From assembly GCA_030745885.1 (NCBI GenBank), contig JASLNR010000048.1, positions 1 to 64,000 of the forward strand: a stretch of 64,000 nucleotides of DNA, read 5' to 3'. Positions 25,838 to 34,631 of the stretch are shown in pieces (positions within the stretch are counted from its first letter, which is position 1; each line of letters opens with the position of its first letter). The position numbers were made by a program, and so were the translations under genes. This stretch comes from Candidatus Thalassarchaeaceae archaeon (GTDB lineage Archaea; Thermoplasmatota; Poseidoniia; Poseidoniales; Thalassarchaeaceae). The notes beneath the pieces are model-generated. The model searched no databases, was not told the origin of the DNA, and saw only the letters and a program-made list of their open reading frames with translations.

Positions 25838-27019
25838 TCAACTCACTTCGAAGGTTCCAACTTCGACTTGAGAGCCATCGCTGCTAATGGTGCCAGAAAT
25901 CTCCTCAATGTCTCCACGATTGTCAATCGAGACCGTGAATTCCGAATCCCCTCCCTCGTCTTCTGACTCAAAGTGCTGGACCATGATTGAATAGCTTCCC
26001 ACGGGGGGATTATCGGACCAAGACACCACCTGTCTGCCTTCGTTAGGATCGTATCCGCCGATGTCGAACGACCCACCCCCCTCCTCCTCTGGATTGAAGA
26101 ATGAGACCGTGCCCCCGTCTGGGGTTACCACAGACAGCCCCAAATCACTGGGTGAGTCCCAATTCAGAGTGACAGAAACCCCATCACGCACGGTGCCTAC
26201 CCTGCGCCGCAGGACATCTACTTCCCTAGCCTCAGTGAAATCCTCCTTCTCAGCGGCAGCCTCTCTGGAATCCTCACCAAAGTCTCCTTCTCCGGGTTCA
26301 GCGATGGCGAACTTCGCCACGAATTGCAATTCGTTACTTTTCTCTACTGTTCCCTCGTAGAATCGCTTGCTCTCTCCAATCGAGACGCTTACGGTGTAGT
26401 CAGTTGCATTCTTCATATGCAATCTGGAAAGCAGGGGGGCCCATGCGAATAGTCCGCGCTTGTGAATTTTGTAGTGGCGGATGCCTATCCGGTAAACCCC
26501 TGCGGGTGGGGTCCTAGACCAGACTATGTTCTCTACCGGCGTCTTGGACGTCGGCTTGAAGTTCATGTCTATGTCCAGCTCCCCTCCGCAAGGCGACTTC
26601 CTGTTGTCGTGGTAGATATGCTCTCCAGAGGGGGTGATGACGTGGAGATCCAGATCGTTCCAGTTGTTCCACATCAGGCTAATTTGAACGGCACCCCTCT
26701 TCGCTCCCTCCCTCTCAAGCCGCTTCTCAAGTACTGAGATCTCTCGACTACTGACTTCTGTCTCCTGCACCCCAACCCCAATCACTGATCCCCCTCCGAG
26801 GGTCTCCGAAGTGGTTGGAATCAGAGAACGGTCTCTCCTCGATCCGCTCCTCCTAGAACGTCTGGCCCTAGCTCCTTCGGAGATGTGCTCAGGCAGGTTG
26901 GTTCGAGTGGATGGTAGAATGGTTCTCCGCTTACCGGAACGGGCTATCCTGTAGATTCCATGCAGGGTAGCAGCAAGCACGATGACGATGATGACAATGG
27001 ACACAGGGTCGAAGGCCAC
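25838..27019 (-). CDS. Membrane-anchored protein with two DUF2135 (YfaP-like) domains
   Basis: 393 residues from a GTG start. An N-terminal transmembrane helix (SIVIIVIVLAATLHGIYRI) is followed by a basic, Ser/Arg-rich linker, then two copies of a DUF2135/YfaP-like beta domain, each starting with W-N/D-x-DLDL and ending in a VxHY/VQHF strand: copy 1 LMWNNWNDLDLHVITPSGEH ... GIRHYKIH (about 110-185), copy 2 LNWDSPSDLGLSVVTPDGGT ... MVQHFES (about 285-360). Copy 2 has lost the second Asp of DLDLH. Secretion side and role are unknown. Shares a promoter region with the giant archaellum-linked gene. Confidence 0.72.
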   Translation of the reverse strand: MAFDPVSIVIIVIVLAATLHGIYRIARSGKRRTILPSTRTNLPEHISEGARARRSRRSGSRRDRSLIPTTSETLGGGSVIGVGVQETEVSSREISVLEKRLEREGAKRGAVQISLMWNNWNDLDLHVITPSGEHIYHDNRKSPCGGELDIDMNFKPTSKTPVENIVWSRTPPAGVYRIGIRHYKIHKRGLFAWAPLLSRLHMKNATDYTVSVSIGESKRFYEGTVEKSNELQFVAKFAIAEPGEGDFGEDSREAAAEKEDFTEAREVDVLRRRVGTVRDGVSVTLNWDSPSDLGLSVVTPDGGTVSFFNPEEEGGGSFDIGGYDPNEGRQVVSWSDNPPVGSYSIMVQHFESEDEGGDSEFTVSIDNRGDIEEISGTISSDGSQVEVGTFEVS

Positions 27020-27089
27020 GCGACTGAACGTGAGCGGTTTCTTTTGATAACATCGGTCGGACAGACCCTCTGCTCAGGCTAAAACAGAC

Positions 27090-27104
27090 ACAACCGCCGG
27101 TTGT
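27090..27104. promoter_or_regulatory. Palindrome upstream of the archaellum-linked operon
   Basis: ACAACCG-C-CGGTTGT, a perfect 7-bp inverted repeat around one base, placed just before the AT-rich stretch TTTCATAATC in the divergent gap between the DUF2135 gene and the 1,630-residue gene. Its position and symmetry suggest a dimeric repressor or activator site. Confidence 0.45.
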
Positions 27105-27122
27105 TTCATAATCATGGCAAGG

Positions 27123-27137
27123 CTCCTCTGCGAGGAG
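27123..27137 (+). promoter_or_regulatory. Small stem-loop in the leader of the giant gene
   Basis: CTCCTC-TGC-GAGGAG, a perfect 6-bp stem with a three-base loop about 70 bases before the GTG start. It could fold in the 5' leader. The ribosome site itself, GGAGGT at 27197-27202, is free and seven bases from the start codon. Confidence 0.3.
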
Positions 27138-27208
27138 GGGAGCGGAAGCGATGGCAACACTCAGAATCCCGGTCAGCGGGTACAATTCATCAATTTGGAG
27201 GTAGAATC

Positions 27209-30200
27209 GTGAGGAGAGCAGCCGTCCTAGTCGCCATGCTATTCGTTTTGCCGTTGCTCGCACACACCCCGATTCAATCAGTGGACCCTCGCGCTCAGTC
27301 AACGTCGGGCAGGTCTGTCGAAGCCGACGTCGCAGTGACCGACCTCAACATCACGACACCGTCAGTCATGGTATCTGGGGTCCCTACTCTCGCACCACAG
27401 ACCCACATTATTCGTGTGAGCATACTGAACCTCGGCGGCTCTTCTGCGGACGGTAATCTTACTCTAGAGGCCAATACCGGCTCCGGCTATGTGGAGGTAG
27501 ATGAAAGGACGGTGAGCATTAATTCAGGACAGCAAGAGGTCCACTTGCTTTATTGGGATGCTATCACGGTGGGCACGGGGTACGGATTGAGATCAGTCTG
27601 GGACGTCAACCTGTCGACCTCGACCGATTCCGATTCGAGTAATGACGAGATGGCCATAACTGGCATCACCGTCATGGCTGTGGAGGATGCAACACCGATC
27701 GCGGATTCCCTACCAGATAATGGGGACACACTGGCCAGAGCTCAGTGGGTGGGTGGAATTACCGTGGTTAACACCGGAAACCAACCGGTCAATGTGACTG
27801 CACAACTGGCCCTGACCTCGACGTCATCGGGAGCCCAGACGCAGATTCAGTCGACCACAGCCGTTGCGCCATCCGGCAGCCTCGCCAATTCGCCCGAACC
27901 TCAGAACATTTCCGTCAGTTTCGATGGAACGAACCTTGAGGGAACCTACACATTGGCCGGAAGCCTACTGGTTACAGGCCCCTCTGGAAACCCGACCACG
28001 GTTACTATCGAGTCGCGTACTGTGTCTTTCATCGCATTGAGGGCCACGCTAATCGCCCCAAATAACAGGAATATCGATCCCGGCGGCTTGACGACTCTGA
28101 ATTTCATTCTGCAGAACTCCGGTGATCTGGGTGACAACTTCACCGTCACCCAAAGCAATACTTCTTCCCCAGGGGAGTATTGGGCCAACATCTCTTCGGA
28201 CATCTATTCAAGCAGCGACCCCTTGTTCGTGGACTCTGGCGCCGCAGTGGCTATCCAGATCCCTGTTGAGGTCCCATTAGACGCCGAACTCTCCGAATCG
28301 GTCATAATCACTCTAAATGTGCAGAGCATAGCCGCAGGCTATGTGCTCTCTGCCAGTTCCGTAGTGATGGCAGGCGGCCTGTTCCAATCGGAGATTATTC
28401 AGAATCACAGCCACGAAAGCGGCCCCGGGTTCGCTAACCTCACCCCCGGCGAGTCTAGGACTCTCGACTACACCCTAAAGAACACCGGGACCGCCCCCGC
28501 CCAATTCCAGATCTACGTTGCCACAACTGAGGCAGTTCCCTATTGGACGATCGACTCGCCAGTGACGATGACCGACATTATCTCGCCCAATGGAACCAGA
28601 ACCATCCCTGTTACCATTACCACGCCCAGATTGCAAATGCCCCTGGATGCGGCTTGGAAGATTTCAGCCGATCTGCAGGTTGAACTTGGCATTCAGGCAA
28701 TTCCTGTCGAGGGAGGGTTGCCTTCGACCAATTCGACCACCCTAATCATCTCGCCCATGGTCGAGATTGCGGTCGAAATAACAGATGCACCAGCGGACGT
28801 CACTGCTGACGAGATATTGGGTGGCGCCTCCACGGACAGGTACATCGATTTCCAGGTTCAGTTGGTGCACAATCTCGGCTCCAGCAGCACTCAGGCCACG
28901 GTGACCTTGGCCCCAGAAGTCGTAGGAACCGATACTACCGGCAAGTCATTCGTTCCCTCGCCGGTCACGAGCAGGGAGGTAGAGAGGTACACGCCCTACA
29001 TCACCCCCACTACCATGGACCTAACCCCCGGGGAGATTGGATACGGTGTCGTATCGATCTCGCATCAAAGCAAGGACAATCCTACTTTCCCCTATCCCGC
29101 CGCTGGAAGATTCTCGTTCAGTTTTACGGCTACGTCTGATTGGGGGAGTTTCAGTGGCACGGTCTCGAAGAACGGTTCCGCGTCCGCGTCGTATAATGTT
29201 GACAAGGTCAGAGGGGCCGTGCTTACTTCGAGCGGTATTGCAACCGGAGACCCGGGCAAGCCCATCCCATCCTCTATGACCTTGAAGAACACCGGCAACG
29301 CTCTCGACAACTTCACCGTCGGCTACTTGCCACTCGATGGCTGGTCCATACAAGTCAGCAAGCCCGCCGTGAACTCATTGGATTCGAGGACTACTCTCTA
29401 TCCGAAGGAGGAGCTGGCGTCCGACTTGGACAATTCCTACTTCACCGTCACAGCCACACCCGCTCCAACCGCCAGTGCCGACGTCACCCACGAGGTTTGG
29501 GTTTACGTCAACTCATCTGATACGGGGGAACTCCTCTACTACGCTCCCGCATACTTCCAACTCACCGAACTCGTCTCAGCGGAACTCACCCCTGCTAACG
29601 CCACAGCCGTTCTCGACAGGCTGGGCCAATCGACCATAATGACTCTACTCAACAACAGCGGGAACTCGAACAAGACCTTCGATTTATTACTCGAGAATCT
29701 CGATCCTGATAGCATCCAAGTGTCTTTCGCCGACGACGGAACAGTCCAACTATCCAAAACGCAATTAGTCGCTCCAGGCAGTCAGGCCATAGTCCGCGTT
29801 TATGCTCTCGCCGGAACCACGGCGAGGGCCGATGATGTGAGCAAATTCGAAGTCGTGGTGTCGAGCAACGGGACCGAGTTGGACCGTAGTGGCATCACCG
29901 TCCAAGTAAACCCCTTCCATTCCATCATCTTCCAGATGAACAAGGAGTTCAATGCGATTCCCGGGGGGACCATCCAAGTCCCAATCGATCTGATAAATAG
30001 TGGGAACCTTCTGGAGATTGTCAACGTCTCGGCACTCACTCCAGCGAACTGGAACCAGTCCGTGAACGACTCTGCCATAGCAATCGAGCCCGGCCTTGCG
30101 GGCTCCGCTGTGAAACTGAGCATTACCCTACCTCCATTAAGAGTAGGTGAGACCCTCGCTGCAGACAAGGTCTTCGAGATTCCCATACAAGTGCTGAACA

Positions 30201-32101
30201 TCTCTGATGATATTGTGATAGGCACTTCGAACATCACTGTTACAATCCTGCCTGTCTTCGCATTGAACATCCTCGATCAACCAGATAGGATTGCAATCCT
30301 GCCGAATAGTGAGAGGTCGGTGCAGTTTGAAATCCAGAACGCCGGCAACGCCCCAATGACAATCTCCTTTGACTGGACCCTCGATGAGGACGAGCCAGGA
30401 AGATTCGGCGTCTCCCTGAACGCACCGAGCTCCACGGTCAATATGAACATCGGAGATTCTGTAACGCTTGGAGTCATTGTCTCCCCACTGAAAGACGATC
30501 ACTACCAAAACGAGGATGCCATGTTGTCCATCATATTCACTCCGATTGGGATAGATTTGGACCCAATTGAGATAACGACGCTAATCCAGGTTGTCCGGGT
30601 CCACACCGATGATGTGTACGAGCTGGACGCCGACGGTCCTTTCACCTGCGGCATCTCCTGCGTCGAGATTTCGATTCCATGGCAATACGTTCCGACAGGC
30701 ATCCCGAACCCATCTTCCGTGCCCTTCAACCTCTCCTTGGCCGAATTGCCCGAGAGACGAGGAGAGGAGGGGCTCATCAACTACGGCCAGTTCCCCGAAA
30801 CGGTTTGGGCGTTCGACATCGACGGACAATGCCTCATGGTTTCCTCCGACCAATCTCCCGGCATCGCGCAGCAAGAGGGCTCATACTGTAACTCTGGATT
30901 CGACTTGGACACCGTTGCTCCTTACGGTACAGGGACCATCGTACTCCAAGTAATCCTCCCAGATAAGAAGAAGCTCGCGCCCAAAGACGGGTGGGACATC
31001 AGCCTCCTGCTGAAGAACCCCTTGGAGAACGACGAATTCTGGACAGAATTCACCGTGAAGCTGAGGATGACCGAGTCGTCCGACCCGTTGATAGAGAGCA
31101 TCTCGTTCAACGGGACCAACGTCGAGGGCTCGCAGACCTCGGTCAGCGCCGTGATAATCAATGCCGGCAACGCCATCATGCCAACCGACACGCACGTGAC
31201 CCTGCTATGCCAAGGGGACTACGCGAGGGTGACCTCCGCCTCGACGATAGCCATTCCCGCATTGCCCGCCGGAGGAAATTACAGCGCAACGTGGTCTGTT
31301 ACGACCGACCCCATACCATGGTGGAGCGTCTCCCAGCCCTTCGACTGCCAAGCCGTCCTGTCAGGCTCGATTTCAACGATTGGTGGAAACAACGCGACCA
31401 ATGACAACTCATCGGCCGCGTTGGAAATTTCCTCCTGGGGACCACCCGGACTAGATGTGAATCTCAGCGGAGTCACAATCACCCTGCCAATAACCCTCAT
31501 ACTCGGTATATTACTGATCCTTTCCGCCTTCTCATTCCTACGCAGGGGCCTAGAAGAGCAGCCGAATCGTCTGCACATGTCAGCATACATCGCCGCCGCA
31601 GCTTTCGGAACCATGTCTCTTGGCAACCTAACTTCCTGGTCAATCGCGGCAGGAGCCGGTGCGTCAATCGTCTTCTCCGGCGTCGTGGCGTGGGTAAGCT
31701 CGGCTGAGTTGCAGGCCATTCACGATGACAGGAAAAAGGCTCGAATCGGATCCCGCTCCGTCTTGGAAGACCACGACAAGGAGCAGGTCAACACCCGAAA
31801 TGAACTCCGAGCAATCATCTCCTGCGCACCCTACGCATTCCTCCCCTTCGCCCTCATTTCGCCAGCGCTGGCCATCGACACCGGAACCTCCTCCATTCTA
31901 ACGCTGCTGCTGTACCTCCTCATCTCCCCACTCCTAGTTCACCTGATACTGAGATTCCTCGACAAATCATATGACAGGCTATACGGGGAACTGGCCGAGA
32001 TAGAGCTCAGGGCCATCAAGATCAAGAGAATCCTCGGGAGCGTCGGCGCGAGGTCGGGAGCCGGGGCCTCGCAGCGAGAGTCCCGAACGGGAGGCAACTG
32101 A
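27209..32101 (+). CDS. Giant secreted, membrane-anchored multi-Ig-like protein linked to the archaellum locus
   Basis: 1,630 residues from GTG 27209, fixed by a GGAGGT ribosome site and the signal peptide VRRAAVLVAMLFVLPLLAHT. Residues ~40-1400 are a chain of beta-sandwich units resembling CARDB/NEW3 domains: phrases such as NTGNALDNFTVGYLPLDGW, LNNSGNSNKTFDLLLENLD, LINSGNLLEIVNVSALTPAN and IQNAGNAPMTISFDWTL recur about every 130-150 residues. Many NxS/T sites suggest surface glycosylation. The C-terminus has about four transmembrane helices (VTITLPITLILGILLILSAF to ILTLLLYLLISPLLVHLIL) and a basic cytoplasmic tail. It ends one base before the next gene, which is followed by the archaellins, so a role in the cell-surface part of archaellum anchoring or assembly is inferred, not shown. 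Confidence 0.75.
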   Translation: MRRAAVLVAMLFVLPLLAHTPIQSVDPRAQSTSGRSVEADVAVTDLNITTPSVMVSGVPTLAPQTHIIRVSILNLGGSSADGNLTLEANTGSGYVEVDERTVSINSGQQEVHLLYWDAITVGTGYGLRSVWDVNLSTSTDSDSSNDEMAITGITVMAVEDATPIADSLPDNGDTLARAQWVGGITVVNTGNQPVNVTAQLALTSTSSGAQTQIQSTTAVAPSGSLANSPEPQNISVSFDGTNLEGTYTLAGSLLVTGPSGNPTTVTIESRTVSFIALRATLIAPNNRNIDPGGLTTLNFILQNSGDLGDNFTVTQSNTSSPGEYWANISSDIYSSSDPLFVDSGAAVAIQIPVEVPLDAELSESVIITLNVQSIAAGYVLSASSVVMAGGLFQSEIIQNHSHESGPGFANLTPGESRTLDYTLKNTGTAPAQFQIYVATTEAVPYWTIDSPVTMTDIISPNGTRTIPVTITTPRLQMPLDAAWKISADLQVELGIQAIPVEGGLPSTNSTTLIISPMVEIAVEITDAPADVTADEILGGASTDRYIDFQVQLVHNLGSSSTQATVTLAPEVVGTDTTGKSFVPSPVTSREVERYTPYITPTTMDLTPGEIGYGVVSISHQSKDNPTFPYPAAGRFSFSFTATSDWGSFSGTVSKNGSASASYNVDKVRGAVLTSSGIATGDPGKPIPSSMTLKNTGNALDNFTVGYLPLDGWSIQVSKPAVNSLDSRTTLYPKEELASDLDNSYFTVTATPAPTASADVTHEVWVYVNSSDTGELLYYAPAYFQLTELVSAELTPANATAVLDRLGQSTIMTLLNNSGNSNKTFDLLLENLDPDSIQVSFADDGTVQLSKTQLVAPGSQAIVRVYALAGTTARADDVSKFEVVVSSNGTELDRSGITVQVNPFHSIIFQMNKEFNAIPGGTIQVPIDLINSGNLLEIVNVSALTPANWNQSVNDSAIAIEPGLAGSAVKLSITLPPLRVGETLAADKVFEIPIQVLNISDDIVIGTSNITVTILPVFALNILDQPDRIAILPNSERSVQFEIQNAGNAPMTISFDWTLDEDEPGRFGVSLNAPSSTVNMNIGDSVTLGVIVSPLKDDHYQNEDAMLSIIFTPIGIDLDPIEITTLIQVVRVHTDDVYELDADGPFTCGISCVEISIPWQYVPTGIPNPSSVPFNLSLAELPERRGEEGLINYGQFPETVWAFDIDGQCLMVSSDQSPGIAQQEGSYCNSGFDLDTVAPYGTGTIVLQVILPDKKKLAPKDGWDISLLLKNPLENDEFWTEFTVKLRMTESSDPLIESISFNGTNVEGSQTSVSAVIINAGNAIMPTDTHVTLLCQGDYARVTSASTIAIPALPAGGNYSATWSVTTDPIPWWSVSQPFDCQAVLSGSISTIGGNNATNDNSSAALEISSWGPPGLDVNLSGVTITLPITLILGILLILSAFSFLRRGLEEQPNRLHMSAYIAAAAFGTMSLGNLTSWSIAAGAGASIVFSGVVAWVSSAELQAIHDDRKKARIGSRSVLEDHDKEQVNTRNELRAIISCAPYAFLPFALISPALAIDTGTSSILTLLLYLLISPLLVHLILRFLDKSYDRLYGELAEIELRAIKIKRILGSVGARSGAGASQRESRTGGN

Positions 32102-32102
32102 G

Positions 32103-33158
32103 ATGGCGAGAGATATCATTTCCCAAGCCAGCGGGGTGGGGGGGGCCGAAGCCACCCTCAAGGTCCTTGATTACATAGAGGACGAGGCTCTCGTCATTCA
32201 GCACTCGATCTGGCGCAACCGGCCCGTGCGGGCCGTCAGGCAACTCAAGAAACTGAGCAAGGAGACTGACTTCCTAGAGGAGCAGGTCCTCGGCCTCTAC
32301 AGGGCCCTGACGGCTCTCGAGAGGTCGCTGGAGGAGCTGGAAGAGATGAGCGAGGGAGACCACACGGCATGGGACCTCACCAATCTGGGACTACAGTTCC
32401 TCAGGGAGGGGAATTGGGGGGCTGCGTCCGACACGGTGGAGAGGGCCGTGGCCGCGCTCGGGCCAGAGGGTCTTGGCCGATCGCTCTCCACCCTGAACCG
32501 ACACCTCAACGAACTGGGGGAGCTCAGTGACACGGAGGACATCGCGCTCACTCTGGTCAGGCAGGGCAGGAAGAGCTTGGGCAAGGACGACCTGCAATCA
32601 GCCGCCGAGTCATTCGAGAAGGCGATAACCGCTCTCGGACCGGTCGCCGTGACGGAGGCCGCCAGTCCCTTCCTCGTGAACAACTTCTTCCTCTCTATCG
32701 GCACCAAGTGGCCCGAGGGCCACGGGTACGGGCTGATGGTGGTGACCCTCGAGAACCTCGGTGACAACAACATCGCTCCGATGAGGATGGACCCCCCCGT
32801 CCCGTTCGGATGGTCCGCAACCCCAAGAATGACCGAGATCCCCGAGATCCCCCCCGAGGGATTCATTGAGATCGGGATCGAAATCAGGCCCTCCGGCGCG
32901 TTCCCGCAGACCGCCCTCCTCGGAACCAGCATCTCTGTAACCACGGGCTACTTGGTAAACTACGGCGATGTCGAGGTCCAGATTCGGGTAGAGAACAGAA
33001 CCCCGAAAGCGATGGAGGGACTCCTCCTCGACCCGTGGATGCCGGAGGGCTTCGAGACGATGAGGCTGCCTCTTGTGGAGAACCTCGGCCCGGGCGATGT
33101 GGTTCACGTCCCTGTCGAGGTACTGAACGTCAACAAGAGCGTGGGAATCTCGGCCTGA
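32103..33158 (+). CDS. Helical-repeat plus beta-domain protein, archaellum-linked, unknown
   Basis: 351 residues, no signal peptide or membrane helix. The first 185 residues are helical, with two similar TPR-like units: TAWDLTNLGLQFLREGNWGA (then ASDTVERAVAALGPEGLGRS) and EDIALTLVRQGRKSLGKDDL (then QSAAESFEKAITALGPVAVT). The rest is beta-rich, with LENLGDNNIAPMRMDPPVPF and PEIPPEGFIEIGIEIRPSG similar in style to the Ig-like units of the preceding giant protein. Start is two bases after that stop, so translation is likely coupled. No known ArlX/ArlC/D/E match was recognised. A stem-loop follows the stop. Confidence 0.65.
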   Translation: MARDIISQASGVGGAEATLKVLDYIEDEALVIQHSIWRNRPVRAVRQLKKLSKETDFLEEQVLGLYRALTALERSLEELEEMSEGDHTAWDLTNLGLQFLREGNWGAASDTVERAVAALGPEGLGRSLSTLNRHLNELGELSDTEDIALTLVRQGRKSLGKDDLQSAAESFEKAITALGPVAVTEAASPFLVNNFFLSIGTKWPEGHGYGLMVVTLENLGDNNIAPMRMDPPVPFGWSATPRMTEIPEIPPEGFIEIGIEIRPSGAFPQTALLGTSISVTTGYLVNYGDVEVQIRVENRTPKAMEGLLLDPWMPEGFETMRLPLVENLGPGDVVHVPVEVLNVNKSVGISA

Positions 33159-33181
33159 ATTCCTCCCCGAACGAGGAATTT
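33157..33181 (+). terminator. Stem-loop between the two upstream genes and the archaellins
   Basis: AATTCCTC (33158-33165) pairs perfectly with GAGGAATT (33173-33180) around a seven-base loop, starting on the last base of the preceding stop codon. It may end or weaken transcription from upstream, or protect an RNA 3' end, separating the giant-protein unit from the archaellins. Confidence 0.45.
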
Positions 33182-33184
33182 CCA

Positions 33185-33245
33185 ATAGTACTCCACTAAT
33201 ATGATAAGTGATTAGCGTCCACAGGGCCCTACAGGTGACCGCATT
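33185..33245 (+). promoter_or_regulatory. Archaellin promoter and ribosome site
   Basis: ACTAATATGATAAG near 33194-33207 is the best TATA-like stretch in the gap, about 40-50 bases before the first archaellin ATG. AGGTGA at 33233-33238 is a good Shine-Dalgarno match seven bases before that ATG. Confidence 0.45.
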
Positions 33246-33896
33246 ATGAGCGACGAATACCAAATGATAAACAGAGACAGAGAAGCAGGCTCGATAGGTA
33301 TCGGTGCGATGATCGTATTCATCGCCCTGATTCTAGTGGCAGCCGTGGCCTCGACGATAATCATCAAGACCGCAGAGGAGCTGCAGCAGAACGCCGAGTC
33401 GACGAGCGACGACACGAGGAAGGAGATTTCTGGGAAGATTAGCGTAATCCAGGTCCTCGTCAATGGGTCCGACACCGCCAACTCGGTAATTGACAGCCTT
33501 ATCGTCACCGCGAAGGTGGCCTCGGGGTCCACCGACGTGCAGGTGCAGGACATCACCTGGGTAATCACCTGCAAGGAAGCAGACGGCACCTTCGGGTTGA
33601 TTACCGGGAACATCGGCACGAACGGTTCTGCGGGGCAAGTAGACCCTGACTACGTCAACGCGGATCAACTTGACGGCACCGACTACACGGCGACTCAAGA
33701 GCTCGACGCCGGCACGGTATTCAAGTTCGACATCGACCTCGACACGAGCGCCGCAGGCGTCGCAGGCGCTGGCGCGTGCGCGACCTCCACTGCTGTGGGC
33801 GAGACCGTCGAGATGAAGGTGGTCGTCAACGGCGGAGGGACCACCATCCTCGAGCTTCAGGTCGAAACAATCACGTCCGGAAAGGAGGTGACCTGA
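33246..33896 (+). CDS. arlB1: Archaellin (flagellin) 1
   Basis: 216 residues. A class III (type IV pilin-like) signal is present: NRDREAG followed by SIGIGAMIVFIALILVAAVA, with cleavage expected after the Gly by the prepilin peptidase encoded at 41.0-42.0 kb. The mature N-terminal helix forms the filament core. The outer domain is acidic, Gly/Thr-rich and short; archaellins are usually 190-260 residues. The last codons overlap the second archaellin start (TGATG). The first 60 residues are nearly identical to archaellin 2, the rest differs clearly. Confidence 0.93.
   Translation: MSDEYQMINRDREAGSIGIGAMIVFIALILVAAVASTIIIKTAEELQQNAESTSDDTRKEISGKISVIQVLVNGSDTANSVIDSLIVTAKVASGSTDVQVQDITWVITCKEADGTFGLITGNIGTNGSAGQVDPDYVNADQLDGTDYTATQELDAGTVFKFDIDLDTSAAGVAGAGACATSTAVGETVEMKVVVNGGGTTILELQVETITSGKEVT
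33336..33394 (+). repeat. 59-bp block identical to a block in the second archaellin gene
   Basis: From GTGGCAGCCG to GCAGCAGAACGC the two archaellin genes agree base for base, including third codon positions, over the core helix. The second copy is at 33986-34044. Confidence 0.9.
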
Positions 33897-34576
33897 TGAC
33901 GCAGGGCGAGCCCATACTGGCCTCTCGCGAGGAGAGCGGCTCTATCGGTATCGGCGCGATGATAGTCTTCATCGCACTGATTCTGGTGGCAGCCGTGGCC
34001 TCGACGATAATCATCAAGACCGCAGAGGAGCTGCAGCAGAACGCGGAGAACACAAGCAAGGACACCAGGGACCAGATATCGGGCAAGGTCTCCATACAGG
34101 ACGTATTCGTCAAGACCACCGCCGACCCGTTGTCCGTCGGCTCCGGCGACACTGACGTCGCCACGTTCGAGGTCATAGCGCGGATTTCCTCGGGCTCCAT
34201 TAGCGTGAACGAGGGAGACATCACGTGGTACATAACCTGCAAGGTGACGCTGGATTCTGGTGCCACCTACACGACAGTCGACACCGCCGAAGTGGACTCT
34301 CTGGCCCTGTCCGACACCGGCGCGGTCGACAGCTACGACGACGGCGACGAGATTACCGCGGGCACGACCTTCAAGTTCGAGATAGACCTCGGGGTAACCG
34401 ATACCGATGCCGACGACGCCCTCACGACCGATGACTTCGGCTCTACCACTCCAGGGTGTGACGCAGAGGCTGGCGCGGGCTCACAGCTCAACCTGAGAAT
34501 CGTCGTGGATGGCGGTGGTGAGACGCTCGCCAATTTGAACATCGACTCGATTACAATCGGCAAGACCGTGATGTGA
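33896..34576 (+). CDS. arlB2: Archaellin (flagellin) 2
   Basis: 226 residues from ATG 33896, which overlaps the stop of archaellin 1; GGAGGTG lies just ahead. Signal: ASREESG, then SIGIGAMIVFIALILVAAVA as in archaellin 1, so the same peptidase should cut after Gly. The variable outer domain is more acidic (TDTDADDALTTDDFGS) and has two Cys (ITCKVT and TPGCDAE), similar to the Cys positions of archaellin 1 and so possibly a disulfide. A filament of two alternating archaellins, or a major and a minor one, is possible. Confidence 0.93.
   Translation: MTQGEPILASREESGSIGIGAMIVFIALILVAAVASTIIIKTAEELQQNAENTSKDTRDQISGKVSIQDVFVKTTADPLSVGSGDTDVATFEVIARISSGSISVNEGDITWYITCKVTLDSGATYTTVDTAEVDSLALSDTGAVDSYDDGDEITAGTTFKFEIDLGVTDTDADDALTTDDFGSTTPGCDAEAGAGSQLNLRIVVDGGGETLANLNIDSITIGKTVM
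33986..34044 (+). repeat. Second copy of the 59-bp archaellin identity block
   Basis: Base-for-base match to 33336-33394. It lies in the hydrophobic N-terminal helix region; flanking sequence on both sides differs at wobble positions, which suggests gene conversion or a recent duplication with diversification of the rest. Confidence 0.9.
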
Positions 34577-34631
34577 TCGCACACGAGCGAGGTTGACGGC
34601 AAAAGGGAGTTGGCTGGGATGAGGTGCTTGA

